A DNA stretch of 64,000 nucleotides from Theocolax elegans (GCA_026168455.1 CM047431.1:21053421-21117420); one strand, 5' to 3'; shown: positions 29,258 through 45,100, numbered from the stretch's first letter. The notes: generated by a model from the letters alone, not told the origin. Program-made: numbers and translations.

Positions 29258-30080
29258 AGTAAGGGTTGAGGTCTCTGAACACGATTCTGTCAATAAAATG
29301 AATATTCAAAATTGCGAAAACATGATAGTGGCTATTAGTCACCTATTTTTTTTAACCTAATAACGAAAGAGTTAACTTTAGTTAGATTTACTTTAGTTAG
29401 ATGACTTTAAGCTAACTACTTACCTAACTAAAGTTAAATATTTATAAATTAAGAAAAACAGTTATTATATAACTTTAATAATGAATAATTAATCGTTAAA
29501 CTAGGACTTATTTTGAAACTTTAATTTTTATTTCCGCGCCTATATCATTTAACCAAGCAAAGCTACGCACTAAGAAATTTTGGCACTGGGACTTCCCAAC
29601 AAAAGGAATACATAATTCTAAAGTTGGAATACAGTAGTTGAAATAATCCACATCCACATCCACATTATATTAAAATTTTATACTGTCAAAATGACGATTT
29701 AAGTATAAATTATGTTATATTTTTTTAAATAGTTTGTAAAAATTAATTTTTTTTATTCAATATAATCGCGGCACCCAAAGGAATAATTAGACATAGTGTT
29801 TGACTTATTTTAGGTATTTAATTAATTTTTTAATGGTTTTAAAGTTTAAGTCTGAGCGTACGTTCGTACGTCCGTACAGGCAGACTTTTTATTTTTTAAC
29901 TCTTCTTATATCTCTCTTGGATTGTCGAAAAAATGAATTTCATTTAATGAAAATGATCGCCGAACCACACAGATTAATTAGTAATAGTGTTTACCTTTTT
30001 TATAGGTGTTTTATTACTTTTTTAAACGGTTTAACCTCGATTATTTAAAACGATTATTTATTTGTTTATCTCGATCAGTT
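29258..30080. other. AT-rich spacer between the transposon nest and the satellite
   Basis: It contains a perfect 14-bp inverted repeat, TTAACTTTAGTTAG (29372-29385) with CTAACTAAAGTTAA (29424-29437). It also has a worn duplication with similar phrases (ATTAG.ATAGTGTTT, then TTAATGGTTT or TAAACGGTTT) at about 29786-29845 and 29957-30035. A short open frame at 29800-30048 resembles no known protein. Confidence 0.6.
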
Positions 30081-31320
30081 ATAACTGAAGGTAATATTAA
30101 GGACTGGACATCATCAACAGGAAGGGAATAATTTTTTTTTTGACTTCATAATATGCCAGCCGCTAGATAATGCCCCGTCGACCTGGATGTTACAGAAGGA
30201 ACCTGGACACTTTCTACAGGAAGTAAATTTATTTTGATTTCGTAATAGGTCTTTCAGTAGATATTGCCCCGATGACCTGAAGGTAAAATTACGGACCTGG
30301 ACATCTTTTACAGGTAGAACAATTTTTTTTTATTTCGTAATATGCCAGCCAGCAGATAATGCCCCGTCGACCTGGAGGTAACAGTAGGGACCTAGACATC
30401 TTCTACAGGAAGAAATTTGTTTTTTAATTTCGTAATAGGTCTTTCAGTAGATAATGCCCCGTCGACCTGGAGGTAACAGTAGAGAACTAGACATCTTTTA
30501 CAGAAACAAAATTTTTTTTGATTTCGTAATAGGCCTTTCAGTAGATGTTGCCCCGTTAACCTGGAGGTAACATACTGACCTGGACATCTTTTACAGGTAG
30601 AACTATTTTTTATTTATTTCGTAATAATGCCAGCCACTAGATATCGTTAACCTGGAGGTAACATTACTGACCTGGACATCTTTTACAGGTAGAACTATTT
30701 TTTATTTATTTCGTAATATGCCAGCCACTAGATAATGCCCCGTCGATCTGGAGGTAACATTACCAACCTGGACATCTTCTACAGGAAGAAAATTTTTATT
30801 TTGATTTCGTAATAGGTCTTTCAGTAGATGCTGCCCCGTCGATCTGGAGGTAACAGTAGGTACCTAGACGTCTTCTACAGGAAGCAAATTTTTTTTTTTG
30901 ATTTCGTAATAGGTCTTTCAGTAGATATTGCCACGATGACCTGGAAGTAACATAAGCGACCTGGACATCTTCTACAGGAAGAAAATTTTTATTTTGATTT
31001 CGTAATATGCCTTCCAGTAGATGATGCTCCGTCGATCTGGAGGTAACAGTAGGTACCTAGACGTCTTCTACAGGAAGAAATTTTTTTTGATTTCGTAATA
31101 GGCCTTTCAGTAGATGCTGCCCCGTTAACCTGGTGGTAACATTAGAGACCTGGACATCTTCTACAGGAAGAAAATTTTTTTTTTTGATTTCGTAATAGGT
31201 CTTTCAGTAGATATTGCCCCGATGACCTGGAGGTAACATTACCAACCTGGACATCTTTTACAGGTAGAACAATTTTTTTTTTATTTCGTAATATGCCAGC
31301 CACTAGATAATGCCCCGTCG

Positions 31321-32450
31321 ACCTGGAGGTAACAGTAGGGACCTAGTCATCTTTTACAGAAACAAAGTTTTTTTTGATTTCGAAATAGGCCTTTCAGTAG
31401 ATGTTGCCCCGTTAACCTGGAGGTTACATTACCGACCTGGTCATCTTTACAGGTAGAACACTTTTTTTTATTTCGTAATATGCCAAACAGTAGATAATGC
31501 CCCGTCGACCAGGAGGTATCAGAAGGAACCTAGACATCTTTACAGAAACAAAATTTTTTTGATCTTGTAATAGGCCTTTTAGTAGATGTTACCCCGTTAA
31601 CCTGAGGTAACATTACCGACCTGGACATCTTTTACAGGTAGAACAAATTTTTATTTATTTTGTAATATGCCAGCCACTAGATAATGCCCCGTCGACCTGG
31701 AGGTAGCAGTAGAGACCTACACATCTTTTACAGAAACAAATTTTTTTTGATTTCGTAATAGGCCTTTCAGTAGATTTTGCCCCGTTAACCTGGAGGTAAC
31801 ATTACCGCACTAGACATCTTCTACAGGAGAACGAACAATTTTTTTTTTATTTCGTAATATGCCAGCCACTAGATAATGCCCCGTCGACCTGGAGGTAACA
31901 GTAGGGACCTAGTCATCTTTTACAGAAACAAAGTTTTTTTTTGATTTCGAAATAGGCCTTTCAGTAGATGTTGCCCCGTTAACCTGGAGGTTACATTACC
32001 GACCTGGTCATCTTTTACAGGTAGAACACTTTTTTTTTATTTCGTAATATGCCAAACAGTAGATAATGCCCCGTCGACCAGGAGGTATCAGAAGGAACCT
32101 AGACATCTTTTACAGAAACAAAATTTTTTTGATCTTGTAATAGGCCTTTTAGTAGATGTTACCCCGTTAACCTGGAGGTAACATTACCGACCTGGACATC
32201 TTTTACAGGTAGAACAAATTTTTATTTATTTTGTAATATGCCAGCCACTAGATAATGCCCCGTCGACCTGGAGGTAGCAGTAGAGACCTACACATCTTTT
32301 ACAGAAACAAAATTTTTTTTGATTTCGTAATAGGCCTTTCAGTAGATTTTGCCCCGTTAACCTGGAGGTAACATTACCGACCTAGACATCTTCTACAGGT
32401 AGAACAATTTTTTTTTTATTTCGTAATATGCCAGTCACTAGATAATGCCC
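31321..32450. repeat. Higher-order repeat of about 566 bp in the satellite
   Basis: The six-monomer block from about 31321 recurs from about 31887 (offset about 566). It includes the rare variants CTAGTCATCTTTTACAG and ACCAGGAGGTATCAGAAGG in the same order. Confidence 0.7.
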
Positions 32451-35400
32451 CGTCGATCTGGAGGTAACAGTAGGTACCTAGACATCTTCTACAGGAAGGA
32501 ATTTTTTTTTTATTTTGTAATAGGTCTTTCAGTAGATGCTGCCCCGTTAACTTGGTGGTAACATTAGAGACCTGGACATCTTCTATAAGAAGCAAATTTT
32601 TTTTTTTTGATTTCTTAATAGGTCTTTCAGTAGATATTGCCCCGTGACCTGGAAGTAACATTAGCGACCTGGACATCTTCTACAGGAAGAAAATTTTTAT
32701 TTTGATTTCGTAATATGCCTTCCAGTAGATGATGCTCCGTCGATCTGGAGGTAACAGTAGGTACCTAGACGTCTTCTCCAGGAAGAAATTTTTTTTTGAT
32801 ATCGTAATAGGCCTTTCAGTAGATGCTGCCCCGTTAACCTGGTGGTAACATTACCGACCTGGACATCTTTTACAGGTAGAAAAATTTTTTTTTTATTTCG
32901 TATTATGCCAGCCAGTAGATAATGCCCCGTCGACCAGGAGGTATCAGAAGGAACCTAGACATCTTTTACAGAAACAAAATTTTTTTGATTTCGTAATAGG
33001 CCTTTCAGTAGATGTTGCCCCGTTAACCTAGAGGTAACATTACCGACCTGGACATCTTTTACTGGTAGTACAATTTTTTTTATTTCGTAATATGCCAGCC
33101 ACTAGATAATGCCCCGTCGACCTGGATGTTACAGAAGGAACCTGGACATTTTCTACAGGAAGTAAATTTATTTTTTTAATTTCGTAATATGCCTTCCAGT
33201 AGATGATGCCCCGTCGACCTGGAGGTAACAGTAGGGACCTAGACATCTTCTACAGGAAGAAATTCGTTTTTTAATTTCGTAATAGGTCTTTCAGTAGATA
33301 TTGCCCCGATGACCTGGAGGTGACATTACCGACCTGGACATATTTTACAGGTAGAACTATTTTTTTTTTATTTCGTAATATGCCAGCCAGTAGATAATGC
33401 CCCGTCGACCTGGAGCTAACAGTAGAGACCTAGTCATCTTTTACAGAAACAAAGTTTTTGTTGATTTCGTAATAGGCCTTTCAGTAGAAGTTGCCCCGTT
33501 AACCTGGAGGTAACATTACCGATCTGGTCAACTTTTACAGGTAGAACAATTTTTTTTTATTTCGTAATATGCCAGCCAGTAGATAATGCCCCGTCGACCA
33601 GGAGGTATCAGAAGGAACCTAGACATCTTTTACAGAAACAAAATTTTTTTGATTTTGTAATAGGCCTTTCAGTAGATGTTGCCCCGATAACCTGGAGGTA
33701 ACATTACCGACCTGGACATCTTTTACAGGTAGAACAATTTTTTATTTATTTCGTAATATGCCAGCCACTAGATAATGCCCCGTCGACCTAGAGGTAACAG
33801 TAGAGACCTACACATCTTTTACAGAAACAAAATTTTTTTGATTTTATATTAGGCCTTTCAGTAGATGTTGCCCCGTTAACCTAGAGGTAACATTACCGAC
33901 CTGGGCATCTTTTACAGGTAGTACAATCTTTTTTTTATTTCGTAATATGCCAGCCATTAGGTAATGCCCCTTCGACCTGGATGTTACAGAAGGAACCTGG
34001 ACACTTTGTACAGGAAGTAAATTTATTTTTTTGATTTCGTAATATGCCTTCCAGTAGATGATGCCCCGTCGACCTGGAGGTAACAGTAGGGATCTAGACA
34101 TCTTCTACAGGAAGAAATTCGTTTTTTAATTTCGTAATAGGTCTTTCAGTAGATATTGCCCCGATGACCTGGTGGTGACATTACCGACCTGGACATCTTT
34201 TACAGGTAGAACTATTTTTTTTTATTTCGTAATATGCCAGCCAGTAGATAATGCCCCGTCGACCTGGAGCTAACAGTAGAGACCTAGTCATCTTTTACAG
34301 AACCAAAGTTTTTTTTGATTTCGTAATAGGCCTTTCAGTAGATGATGCCCCGTTAACCTGGAGGTAACATTACCGACCTGGACATCTTTTACAGGTAGAA
34401 CATTTTTTTTTTATTTCGTAATATGCCAGCCACTAGATAATGCCACGTCGATCTGGAGGTAACAGTAGGTCCCTAGACATCTTCTACCGGAAGGAATTTT
34501 TTTTTGATTTCGTAATAGGTCTTTCAGTAGATGCTGCCCCGTTAACCTGGTGCTAACATTAGAGACCTGGACATCTTCTACAAGAAGCAAATTTTTTTTT
34601 TTGATTTCGTAATAGGTCTTTCAGTAGATATTGCCCCGATGACATGGAGTTAACATTAGTGACCTGGACATCTTTTACAGGTAGAACAATTTTTTTTTAT
34701 TTCGTAATATGCCAGCCAGTAGATAATGCCCCGCCGACCTGGAGGTAACAGAAGGAACCTGGACATCTTCTACAGGAAGAAATTTTTTTTTCGATTTCGT
34801 AATAGGTCTTTCAGTAGATATTGCCCCGATGACCTGGAGGTGACATTACCGACCTGGACATCATTTACGGGTAGAACTATTTTTTTTTTATTTCGTAATA
34901 TGCCAGCCAGTAGATAATGCCCCGTCGACCTGGAGGTCACAGTAGAGAACTAGACATCTTTTACAGAAACAAATTTTTTTTTTGATTTCGTAATAGGCCT
35001 TTCAGTAGAAGTTGTTCCGTTATCCTGGAGGTAACACTAGGGACCTAGACATCTTTTACAGAAACAAAATTTTTTTGATTTCGTAATAGGCCTTTCAGTA
35101 GATGTTGCCCCGTTAACCTGGTGGTAACATTAGAGACCTGGACATCTTCTGCAGGAAGAAAATTTATTTTTTGATTTCGTAATAGGTGTTTCAGTACATA
35201 ATGCCGCGTTGACCTGGACGTAACATTACCGACCTGGACATCTTCTACAGGAAGAAAATTTTTATTTTGATTTCGTAATATGCCTTCCAGTAGATGATGC
35301 CCCGTCGACCTGGATGTTACAGAAGGAACCTGGACACATTCTACAGGAATTAAATTTATTTTGATTTCGTAATAGGTCTTTCAGTAGATATTGCCCGATG

Positions 35401-36120
35401 ACCTGGAGGTAACATTACGGACCTAGACATCTTTTACAGGTAGAACAATTTTTTTTTTATTTCGTAATATGCCAGCCAGTAGATAATGCCCCGTCGACCT
35501 GGAGTTAAAAGAAGGAACCTGGACATCTTCTACAGGAAGGAATTTTTTTTTGATTTCGTAATAGGTCTTCCAGTAGATGATGCCCCGTCGACCTGGATGT
35601 TACAGAAGGAACCTGGACACATTCTACAGGAAGTAAATTTATTTTGATTTCGTAATAGGTCTTTCAGTAGATAATGCCCCGTCGACCTGGAGGTAACAGT
35701 AGAGAACTAGACATCTTTTACAGAAACAAAATTTTTTTTGATTTCGTAATAGGCCTTTCAGTAGATGTTGCTCCGTTAACCTGGAGGTATCATTACCGAC
35801 CTTGACATCTTTTACAGGTACAACAATTTTTTTTTATTTCGTAATATGCCAGCCACTAGATAATGCCCCGTCGATCTGGAGGTAACAGTAGGTACCTAGA
35901 CATCTTCTACAGGAAGGAATTTTTTTTGATTTCGTAATAGGTCTTTCAGTAGATGCAGCCCCGTTAATCTGGTGGTAACATTAGAGACCTGGACATCTTC
36001 TACAGGAAGAAAATTTTTTTTTTTGATTTCGTAATAGGTCTTTCAGTAGATATTGCCCCGATGACCTGGAGGTAACAATACCGACCTGGACATCTTTTAC
36101 AGGTAGAACAATTTTTTTTT

Positions 36121-39100
36121 TATTTCGTAATATGCCAGCCAGTAGATAATGCCCCGTCGACCAGGAGGTATCAGAAGTAACCTAGACATCTTTTACAGAA
36201 AAAAATTTTTTTGATTTCGTAATAGGCCTTTCAGTAGATGTTGCCCCGTTAACCTAGAGGTAACATTACCGACATGGACAACTTTTACAGGTAGAACAAT
36301 TTTTTTTTTATTTCGTAATATGCCAGCCACTAGATAATGCCCCGTCGACCTGGATGTTACAGAAGGAACCTGGACACTTTCTACAGGAAGTAAATTTATT
36401 TTTTTGATTTCGTAATATGCCTTCCAGTAGATGATGCCCCGTCGACCTGGAGGTAACAGTAGGGACCTAGACATCGTCTACAGGAAGAAATTTGTTTTTA
36501 ATTTCGTAACAGGTCATTCAGTAGATATTGCCCCGATGACCTGGAGGTGACTTTACCGACCTGGACATCTTTTACAGAAACAAAGTCTTTTTTGATTTCG
36601 TAATAGGCCTTTCAGTAGATGTTGCCTCGTTAACCTGGAGGTAACATTACCGACCTGGAGATCTTTTACAAGTAGAAAAATTTCTTTTTCATTTCGTAAT
36701 ATGCCAGCCACTAGATAATGCCCCGTCGACCTGGAGGTAACAGAAGGAACCTGGACACCTTTTACAGAAAGAAAAATTTTTTTTTGATTTCGTAATAGGT
36801 CATTCAGTAGATATTGCCCCGATGACCTGGAGGTGACTTTACCGACCTGGATATCTTTTACAGAAACAAAGTCTTTTTTGATTTCGTAATAGGTCTTTCA
36901 GTAGATGCTGCCCCGTTAACCTGGTGGTAACATTAGAGACCTGGACATATTCTACAAGAAGCAAATTTTTTTTTTTGATTTCGTAATAGGTCTTTCAGTA
37001 GATAATGCCCCGATGACCTGGAAGTAACATTAGCGACCTGGACATCTTCTACAGGAAGAAAATTTTTATTTTGATTTCGTAATATGCCTTCCAGTAGATG
37101 ATGCTCCGTCGATTTGGAGGCAACAGTAGGTACCTAGACGTCTTCTACAGGAAGAAATTTTTTTTGATTTCGTAATAGGCCTTTCAGTAGATGCTGCCCC
37201 GTTAACCTGGTGGTAACATTAGAGACCTGGACATCTTCTACAGGAAGAAAATTTTTTTTTTTTGATTTCGTAATAGGTCTTTCAGTAGATATTGCCCCGA
37301 TGACCTGGAGGTACCATTACCGACCTGGACATCTTTTACAGGTAGAACAATTTTTTTTTATTTCGTAATATGCCAGCCAGTAGATAATGCCCCGTCGACC
37401 AGGAGGTATCAGAAGGAACCTAGACATCTTTACAGAAACAAAATTTTTTTGATTTCGTAATAGGCTTTTCAGTAGATGTTGCCCCGTTAACCTAGAGGTA
37501 ACATTACCGACCGGGACATCTTTTACAGGTAGTAAAATTTTTTTTTATTTCGTAATATGCCAGCCACTAGATAATGCCCCGTCGACCTGGATGTTACAGA
37601 AGGAACCTGGACACTTTCTACAGGAAGTAAATTTATTTTTTTGATTTCGTAATATGCCTTCCAGTAGATGATGCCCGTCGACCTGGAGCTAACAGTAGAG
37701 ACCTAGTCATCTTTTACAGAAACAAAGTTTTTTTTTATTTCGTAATACGCCTTTCAGTAGATGTTGCCCCGTTAACCTGGAGGTAACATTACCGACCTGG
37801 TCAACTTTTACAGGTAGAACAATTTTTTTTTAATTCGTAATATGCCAGCCACTAGATAATGCCCCGTCGACCTGGAGGTAACAGTAGAGACCTACACATC
37901 TTTTACAGAAACAAAATTTTTTTTGATTTCGTAATAGGTCTTTCAGTAGATGCTGCCCCGTTAACCTGGTGGTAACATTAGAGACCTGGACATATTCTAC
38001 AAGAAGCAAATTTTTTTTTTTGATTTCGTAATAGGTCTTTCAGTAGATAATGCCCCGATGACCTGGAAGTAACATTAGCGACCTGGACATCTTCTACAGG
38101 AAGAAAATTTTTATTTTGATTTCGTAATATGCCTTCCAGTAGATGATGCTCCGTCGATTTGGAGGTAACAGTAGGTACCTAGACGTCTTCTACAGGAAGA
38201 AATTTTTTTTGATTTCGTAATAGGCCTTTCAGTAGATGCTGCCCCGTTAACCTGGTGGTAACATTAGAGACCTGGACATCTTCTACAGGAAGAAAATTTT
38301 TTTTTTTGATTTCGTAATAGGTCTTTCAGTAGATATTGCCCCGATGACCTGGAGGTAACATTACCGACCTGGACATCTTTTACAGGTAGAACAATTTTTT
38401 TTTATTTCGTAATATGCCAGCCAGTAGATAATGCCCCGTCGACCAGGAGGTATCAGAAGGAACCTAGACATCTTTTACAGAAACAAAATTTTTTTGATTT
38501 CGTAATAGGCCTTTCAGTAGATGTTGCCCCGTTAACCTAGAGGTAACATTACCGACCGGGACATCTTTTACAGGTAGTACAATTTTTTTTTATTTCGTAA
38601 TATGCCAGCCACTAGATAATGCCCCGTCGACCTGGATGTTACAGAAGGAACCTGGACACTTTCTACAGGAAGTAAATTTATTTTTTTGATTTCGTAATAT
38701 GCCTTCCAGTAGATGATGCCCCGTCGACCTGGAGGTAACAGTAGGGATCTAGACATCTTCTACAGGAAGAAATTCGTTTTTTAATTTCGTAATAGGTCTT
38801 TCAGTAGATATTGCCCCGATGACCTGGTGGTGACATTACCGACCTGGACATCTTTTACAGGTAGAACTATTTTTTTTTTATTTCGTAATATGCCAGCCAG
38901 TAGATAATGCCCCGTCGACCTGGAGCTAACAGTAGAGACCTAGTCATCTTTTACAGAAACAAAGTTTTTTTTTATTTCGTAATAGGCCTTTCAGTAGATG
39001 TTGCCCCGTTAACCTGGAGGTAACATTACCGACCTGGTCAACTTTTACAGGTAGAACAATTTTTTTTTAATTCGTAATATGCCAGCCAGTAGATAATGCC

Positions 39101-42100
39101 CCGTCGACCAGGAGGTATCAGAAGGAACCTAGACATCTTTTACAGAAACAAAATTTTTTGATTTTGTAATAGGCCTTTCAGTAGATGTTGCCCCGTTAAC
39201 CTGGAGGTAACGTTACCGACCTGGACATCTTTTACAGGTAGAACAATTTTTTATTTAATTCGTAATATACCAGCCACTAGATAATGCCCCGTCGACCTAG
39301 AGGTAACAGTAGAGACCTACACATCTTTTACAGAAACAAAATTTTTTTTGATTTCGTATTAGGCCTTTCAGTAGATATTGCCCCGCTGACCTGGAGGTGA
39401 CTTTACCGACCTAGACATCATTTACAGGTAGTACTATTTTTTTTTTTATTTCGTAATATGCCAGCCACTAGATAATGCTCCGTCGACCTGGATTTTACAG
39501 AAAGAACCTGGACACTTGCTCCAGGAAGTAAATTTATTTTGATTTCGCAATAGGTCTTTCAGTAGATGCTGCCCCGTTAACCTGGTGGTAAGATTAGAGA
39601 CCTGGACATCTTCTACAAGAAGCAAATTTTTTTTTTTAATTTCGTAATAGGTCTTTCAGTAGATATTGCCCCGATGACCTGGAGGTAACATTACCGACCT
39701 GGACATCTTTCACAGGTAGAACAATTTTTTTTTTATTTCGTAATATGCCAGCCAGTAGATAATGCCCCGTCGACCAGGAGGTATCAGAAGGAACCTAGAC
39801 ATCTTTTACAGAAACAAAATTTTTTTGATTTTCTAATAGGCCTTTCAGTAGATCTTGCCCCGTTAACCTGGAGGTAACATTACCGACCTGGACATCTTAT
39901 ACAGGAAAAAAATTTTTATTTTGATTTCGTAATATGCCTTCCAGTAGATGATGCCCCGTCGATCTGGAGGTAACAGTAGGTACCTAGACATCTTCTACAG
40001 GAAGAAATTTTTTTTTCGATTTCGTAATAGGTCTTTCAGTAGATACTGCCCCGCTGACCTGGAGGTGACTTTACCGACCTAGACATCATTTACAGGTAGA
40101 ACTATTTTTTTTTTTATTTCGTAATATGCCAGCCACTAGATAATGCTCCGTCGACCTGGATTTTACAGAAGGAACCTGGACACTTGCTCCAGGAAGTAAA
40201 TTTATTTTGATTTCGTAATAGGTCTTTCAGTAGATGCTGCCCCGTTAACCTGGTGTTAACATTAGAGACCTGGACATCTTCTACAAGAAGCAAATTTTTT
40301 TTTTTGATTTCGTAATAGGTCTTTCAGTAGATATTGCCCCGATGACCTGGAGGTAACATTACCGACCTGGACATCTTTCACAGGTAGAACAATTTTTTTT
40401 TTTATTTCGTAATATGCCAGCCAGTAGATAATGCCCCGTCGACCAGGAGGTATCAGAAGGAACCTAGACATCTTTTACAGAAACAAAATTTTTTTGATTT
40501 TCTAATAGGCCTTTCAGTAGATCTTGCCCCGTTAACCTGGAGGTAACATTACCGACCTGGCCACCTTTTACAGGTAGAACAATTTTTTATTTATTTCGTA
40601 ATATGCCAGCCACTAGATAATGCCCCGTCGACCTGGAGGTAACAGTAGAAACCTACACATCTTTTACAGAAACAAAATTTTTTTGATTTCGTAATAGGTC
40701 TTTCAGTAGATGCTGCCCCGTTAACCTGGTGGTAACATTAGAGACCTGGACATATTCTACAAGAAGCAAATTTTTTTTTTTGATTTCGTAATAGGTCTTT
40801 CAGTAGATAATGCCCCGATGACCTGGAAGTAACATTAGCGACCTGGACATCTTCTACAGGAAGAAAATTTTTATTTTGATTTCGTAATATGCCTTCCAGT
40901 AGATGATGCTCCGTCGATTTGGAGGTAACAGTAGGTACCTAGCCATCTTCTACAGGAAGAAATTTTTTTTGATTTCGTAATAGGCCTTTCAGTAGATGCT
41001 GCCCCGTTAACCTGGTGGTAACATTAGAGACCTGGACATCTTCTACAGGAAGAAAATTTTTTTTTTTTGATTTCGTAATAGGTCTTTCAGTAGATATTGC
41101 CCCGATGACCTGGAGGTAACATTACCGACCTGGACATCTTTTACAGGTAGAACAATTTTTTTTTATTTCGTAATATGCCAGCCAGTAGATAATGCCCCGT
41201 CGACCTGGATGTTACAGAAGGAACCTGGACACTTTCTACAGGAAGTAAATTTATTTTTTTGATTTCGTAATAGGTCTTTCAGTAGATATTGCCCCGTAAA
41301 CCTGGAGGTAACATTACCGACCTGGTCAACTTTTACAGGTAGAACAATTTTTTTTTAATTCGTAATATGCCAGCCAGTAGATAATGGCCCGTCGACCAGG
41401 AGGTATCAGAAGGAACCTAGACATCTTTTACAGAAACAAAATTTTTTTGATTTTGTAATAGGCCTTTCAGTAGATGTTGCCCCGTTAACCTGGAGGTAAC
41501 ATTACCGACCTGGACATCTTTTACAGGTAGAACATTTTTTTTATTCGTAATAGGCCAGCCACTAGATAATGCCCCGTCGATCTGGAGGTAACAGTAGGTA
41601 CCTAGACATCTTCCACAGGAAGGAATTTTTTTTGATTTCGTAATAGGTCTTTCAGTAGATACTGCCCCGTTAACCTGGTGTGCTAACATTAGAGGACCTG
41701 GACATCTTCTACAAGAAGCAAATTTTTTTTTGATTTCGTAATAGGTCTTTCAGTAGATATTGCCCCGATGACCTGGAGGAGTACATTAGCGACCTGGACA
41801 TCTTTTACAGGTAGAACAATTTTTTTTTATTTCGTAATATGCCAGCCAGTAGATAATGCCCCGTCGACCAGGAGGTATCAGAAGTAACCTAGACATCTTT
41901 TACAGAAAAAAATTTTTTTGATTTCGTAATAGGCCTTTCAGTAGATGTTGCCCCGTTAACCTAGAGGTAACATTACCGACATGGACAACTTTTACAGGTA
42001 GAACAATTTTTTTTTTATTTCGTAATATGCCAGCCACTAGATAATGCCCCGTCGACCTGGATGTTACAGAAGGAACCTGGACACTTTCTACAGGAAGTAA

Positions 42101-45100
42101 ATTTATTTTTTGATTTCGTAATATGCCTTCCAGTAGATGATGCCCCGTCGACCTGGAGGTAACAGTAGGGACCTAGACATCGTCTACAGGAAGAAATTTG
42201 TTTTTAATTTCGTAACAGGTCATTCAGTAGATATTGCCCCGATGACCTGGAGGTGACTTTACCGACCTGGACATCTTTTACAGAAACAAAGTCTTTTTTG
42301 ATTTCGTAATAGGCCTTTCAGTAGATGTTGCCTCGTTAACCTGGAGGTAACATTACCGACCTGGAGATCTTTTACAAGTAGAAAAATTTCTTTTTCATTT
42401 CGTAATATGCCAGCCACTAGATAATGCCCCGTCGACCTGGAGGTAACAGAAGGAACCTGGACACCTTTTACAGAAAGAAAATTTTTTTTTGATTTCGTAA
42501 TAGGTCATTCAGTAGATATTGCCCCGATGACCTGGAGGTGACTTTACCGACCTGGATATCTTTTACAGAAACAAAGTCTTTTTTGATTTCGTAATAGGTC
42601 TTTCAGTAGATGCTGCCCCGTTAACCTGGTGGTAACATTAGAGACCTGGACATATTCTACAAGAAGCAAATTTTTTTTTTTGATTTCGTAATAGGTCTTT
42701 CAGTAGATAATGCCCCGATGACCTGGAAGTAACATTAGCGACCTGGACATCTTCTACAGGAAGAAAATTTTTATTTTGATTTCGTAATATGCCTTCCAGT
42801 AGATGATGCTCCGTCGATTTGGAGGCAACAGTAGGTACCTAGACGTCTTCTACAGGAAGAAATTTTTTTTGATTTCGTAATAGGCCTTTCAGTAGATGCT
42901 GCCCCGTTAACCTGGTGGTAACATTAGAGACCTGGACATCTTCTACAGGAAGAAAATTTTTTTTTTTGATTTCGTAATAGGTCTTTCAGTAGATATTGCC
43001 CCGATGACCTGGAGGTACCATTACCGACCTGGACATCTTTTACAGGTAGAACAATTTTTTTTTATTTCGTAATATGCCAGCCAGTAGATAATGCCCCGTC
43101 GACCAGGAGGTATCAGAAGGAACCTAGACATCTTTTACAGAAACAAAATTTTTTTGATTTCGTAATAGGCTTTTCAGTAGATGTTGCCCCGTTAACCTAG
43201 AGGTAACATTACCGACCGGGACATCTTTTACAGGTAGTAAAATTTTTTTTTATTTCGTAATATGCCAGCCACTAGATAATGCCCCGTCGACCTGGATGTT
43301 ACAGAAGGAACCTGGACACTTTCTACAGGAAGTAAATTTATTTTTTTGATTTCGTAATATGCCTTCCAGTAGATGATGCCCGTCGACCTGGAGCTAACAG
43401 TAGAGACCTAGTCATCTTTTACAGAAACAAAGTTTTTTTTTATTTCGTAATACGCCTTTCAGTAGATGTTGCCCCGTTAACCTGGAGGTAACATTACCGA
43501 CCTGGTCAACTTTTACAGGTAGAACAATTTTTTTTTAATTCGTAATATGCCAGCCACTAGATAATGCCCCGTCGACCTGGAGGTAACAGTAGAGACCTAC
43601 ACATCTTTTACAGAAACAAAATTTTTTTGATTTCGTAATAGGTCTTTCAGTAGATGCTGCCCCGTTAACCTGGTGGTAACATTAGAGACCTGGACATATT
43701 CTACAAGAAGCAAATTTTTTTTTTTGATTTCGTAATAGGTCTTTCAGTAGATAATGCCCCGATGACCTGGAAGTAACATTAGCGACCTGGACATCTTCTA
43801 CAGGAAGAAAATTTTTATTTTGATTTCGTAATATGCCTTCCAGTAGATGATGCTCCGTCGATTTGGAGGTAACAGTAGGTACCTAGACGTCTTCTACAGG
43901 AAGAAATTTTTTTTGATTTCGTAATAGGCCTTTCAGTAGATGCTGCCCCGTTTAACCTGGTGGTAACATTAGAGACCTGGACATCTTCTACAGTAAGAAA
44001 ATTTTTTTTTTTGATTTCGTAATAGGTCTTTCAGTAGATATTGCCCCGATGACCTGGGGGTAACATTACCGACCTGGACATCTTTACAGGTAGAACAATT
44101 TATTTTTATTTCGTAATATGCAAGCCAGTAGATAATGCCCCGTCGACCAGGAGGTATCAGAAGGAACCTAGACATCTTTTACAGAAACAAAATTTTTTGA
44201 TTTCGTAATAGGCCTTTCAGTAGATGTTGCCCTGTTAACCTAGAGGTAACATTACCGCCGGGACATCTTTTACATGTAGTACAATTTTTTTTATATTTCG
44301 TATATGCCAGCCACTAGATAATGCCCCGTCGACCTGGATTTACAGAAGGAACCTGGACACTTTCTACAGGAAGTAAATTTATTTTTTTGATTTCGTAATA
44401 TGCCTTCCAGTAGATGATGCCCCGTCGACCTGGAGGTAACAGTAGGGATCTAGACATCTTCTACAGGAAGAAATTCGTTTTTTAATTTCGTAATAGGTCT
44501 TTCAGTAGATATTGCCCCGATGACCTGGTGGTGACATTACCGACCTGGACATCTTTTACAGGTAGAACTATTTTTTTTTTTTCGTAATATGCCAGCCAGT
44601 AGATAATGCCCCGTCGACCTGGAGCTAACAGTAGAGACCTAGTCATCTTTTACAGAAACAAAGTTTTTTTTTATTTCGTAATAGGCCTTTCAGTAGATGT
44701 TGCCCCGTTAACCTGGAGGTAACATTACCGACCTGGTCAACTTTTACAGGTAGAACAATTTTTTTTTAATTCGTAATATGCCAGCCAGTAGATAATGCCC
44801 CGTCGACCAGGAGGTATCAGAAGGAACCTAGACATCTTTTACAGAAACAAAATTTTTTGATTTTGTAATAGGCCTTTCAGTAGATGTTGCCCCGTTAACC
44901 TGGAGGTAACGTTACCGACCTGGACATCTTTTACAGGTAGAACAATTTTTTATTTAATTCGTAATATACCAGCCACTAGATAATGCCCCGTCGACCTAGA
45001 GGTAACAGTAGAGACCTACACATCTTTTACAGAAACAAAATTTTTTTGATTTCGTATTAGGCCTTTCAGTAGATATTGCCCCGCTGACCTGGAGGTGACT

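Noticed and set aside
29800..30048. Small plus-strand gene of 82 codons
   Set aside because: The sequence is AT-rich and Phe/Leu-rich, with no domain. It overlaps a worn duplication and is most likely a chance frame.
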